NCBI GenBank assembly: GCA_949825025.1
Contig: OX463786.1
Location: forward strand, 16,873,911 to 16,937,910
Direction: 5' to 3'
DNA from: Siphlonurus alternatus
Taxonomy: Eukaryota > Arthropoda > Insecta > Ephemeroptera > Siphlonuridae
DNA: 64,000 nt
The notes under the pieces are model-generated. The model saw only the letters and a program-made list of their open reading frames with translations, ran no database searches and had not been told where the DNA came from. The first letter of the stretch is position 1; each line of letters begins with the position of its first letter. This document shows, piece by piece, positions 62,157 through 64,000 of the stretch. Both the position numbers and the translations under genes were made by a program.

Positions 62157-62586
62157 GGTCCATTTACTTATTGTTAGTAAGAATATGACATTTTTGCAAA
62201 AAAAAATAAAAAAATAAGCAACGCTAACGTTCGGTCTAATCTGAAGTTTACAGTCATTCATAATACATCTTGAATTCAGATATGCAATAAGTTCACATAA
62301 TAATGCACACAATGACAGAGAACGTTCGGCATGTCCCGAAGTGTATATTGTCAAAATTAATTGTAAATCTGTAGAACCAATCAGAGAGCATCCATTGTTG
62401 CTGGTAAAATTAATTAAATCTCGCACAAAGAAGACAATGCTGTGAAGGAGGTTTGTGTCGCTGTAATACGTGTCTCTTCAGAATTTTCTTATTATACGTA
62501 ATATATAGCGTATTAAATTTATATAGCATACTTTCGTGGAGTACCATTCATACGTTTAATTATCAATAACTTTACAAGATTCACTA
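62157..62586. other. AT-rich DNA with no firm gene
   Basis: The 92-codon minus frame 62148-62426 has no recognised domain. A TGTCCCGAAGTGTA word lies at 62332 (see findings). Confidence 0.35.
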
Positions 62587-62680
62587 AAATCTGCCTCTCA
62601 ACAAAATTTGTGAATTTGCTAACGTTTATATGTTAATCAAAAGGAACTACGTCGAACAACTGATCTGTATTATCTATACC
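62587..62680. mobile_element. Half of a TTAA-MITE (385-bp subfamily)
   Basis: ATCTGCCTCTCAACAAAATTT ... ATGTTAATCAAA ... ACGTCGAACAACTGAT ... TATCTATACC followed by TTAA (62681-62684) is one arm of the family; the other half is absent. Confidence 0.7.
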
Positions 62681-62684
62681 TTAA

Positions 62685-64000
62685 CGCTTGCCGAATAGCT
62701 TCCAATATTACCATTCATTTTCTTACTGAATATTTACAAACAATTTTGAATCTCGTTCCCCCTCCCCTGGTTCAGCCCTCTCATTGTCGACTATTAACGA
62801 CATAAATTACGTCTACTGTTGTTTTGAGCGGCTCATATCAAATGAAGAAGTCGCAATAAATTTTAAATGTCACAACGTGGGGTGATTTTTATCTCAATTC
62901 GCACGACACTGCAAGGTAGAGACGACAGGTAACGCGGAAAATAATACTTATATAGGTGATAATAAAATATTAGTAACAAATTAAATATTAGTTATGTATT
63001 TATGTAATAAATATTATATTTTTATTGGTTATTGTAATTTTTTATTTTATTTAACTCTAAATTATTGTTAAAATTTATATTTCTTGATCCTTTTTTAGCA
63101 ATTAAAGTAAATAATAATACAATGTTTATATATAAATATTATATATCAAGTATACTTGCTCTTATACCTTAAATTTCAACAATACAAGTGTTAAGATATA
63201 GGTATACGTACGAATAACTGAACTGAATATAATTTGTTTTGAAAATGTTATATACATGCAGTAATAATTTATCAAGGGAGTTGATCATGAACTAGCATGT
63301 ATAAACAAATATGCATGGCTCATGTTATTCTAGATTTATTAATTAATATATTTCATTGACTGATAATTTTGATATTATGGAAGAATATGATACAAAGCAG
63401 ATGGCTTTCATTTTTAATATACACATTTTTTCGAGTATTCTGAGATAGTGGTTCAACTTTTCTTTCTGTTGTTTCTTACGATAAAATTTGAGGAAATTTT
63501 AAAATCATGTATACCCTGCTACTTTAATGTACGTTAATGCTACGTTAAATATTGCTTTCTTTAACTGCATTTATAAGCTGTTCTTACTAACATATAATTA
63601 ATTATAATTATTGCCTGCTCTTTGGGAAATGCGCGAAATAATTGCTTCAATTTGCCTAACTTGGCTGTCACAAAAACTTTGCTGTAAGAATATAAAGATG
63701 TTTTTAACGTAAATTTTACTGCTTAAAATATCTCTGTTATAATTGTCAGCCAAGTATAAAAAATTATGAAACATAATGGCATGCTTAAGAAATTTATACA
63801 CAATTTACTTGCTAGCAACAATGCAATATGATTTCATTGTTGAAATATCTTTAGAAATTATAAAGATAGAAGAATTATTTATTGAAGTAATTCAAATTAT
63901 AAAATATAATTATGATAACCTTGATTTAGTTATAAATTATAATATTTAAAATAATAAGAAAAAAATAATTAAAAATTCCCTCTATAAGCCCCTGTTAGGT
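62685..64000. other. AT-rich DNA with no recognised element
   Basis: No exon, RNA gene or repeat arm found up to the right edge. Confidence 0.4.

Overview
This is about 64 kb of AT-rich eukaryotic nuclear DNA, almost certainly from an insect. The evidence is a spliced gene with GT-AG introns that resembles the insect multi-pass membrane protein Tincar, non-LTR retrotransposon ends, 5S-rRNA-derived and tRNA-derived SINEs, many palindromic MITEs and long (CT)n tracts. I cannot name the species. The 200-base N run shows that this is a scaffolded assembly.

Gene content is very low. The one convincing host gene is on the minus strand at the left end. Three consecutive coding exons (2608-2723, 2215-2404, 1205-1421) join with matching phases to give the first 174 residues of a membrane protein; the rest lies beyond position 1. 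Its first coding exon starts just after a splice acceptor, so the promoter and 5' UTR exon(s) must lie further right. Two GC-rich islands at about 25.65 kb and 29.58 kb each end in a strong minus-strand splice donor and are the best candidates. If either is correct, about 23-27 kb of this window is the first intron, and the remainder is upstream or intergenic DNA.

Region by region: 0-0.6 kb is the 3' end of a LINE lying in a tinc-like intron. 1.2-2.7 kb holds the exons. 2.7-29 kb is AT-rich intronic DNA with scattered MITEs, an orphan coding-like segment at 4.5 kb and a dispersed repeat at 8.1-8.4 kb. 29-36.2 kb is dense in MITEs and SINEs, including a MITE inside a MITE. 36.5-39.8 kb is a nested composite: a DNA transposon with terminal and subterminal repeats that carries a hAT-like element, a 5S SINE, and a second SINE split by a TTAA-type MITE. 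40.1-41.8 kb is a foldback with the N gap and a (CT)59 tract, flanked by SINEs. 45.0-49.0 kb is a giant inverted repeat with 1.7-kb arms that look about 98% identical, one arm carrying a later TTAA-MITE. 49-64 kb is AT-rich DNA with four CT/GA tracts, a LINE 3' end, another foldback and more MITEs.

The most informative results are the giant palindrome with a paired filled and empty MITE site, the nested composite transposon, and an apparently unreported short word AACTCCCT found 17 times against an expectation near one. All homology statements come from reading the sequence; no database search was run.
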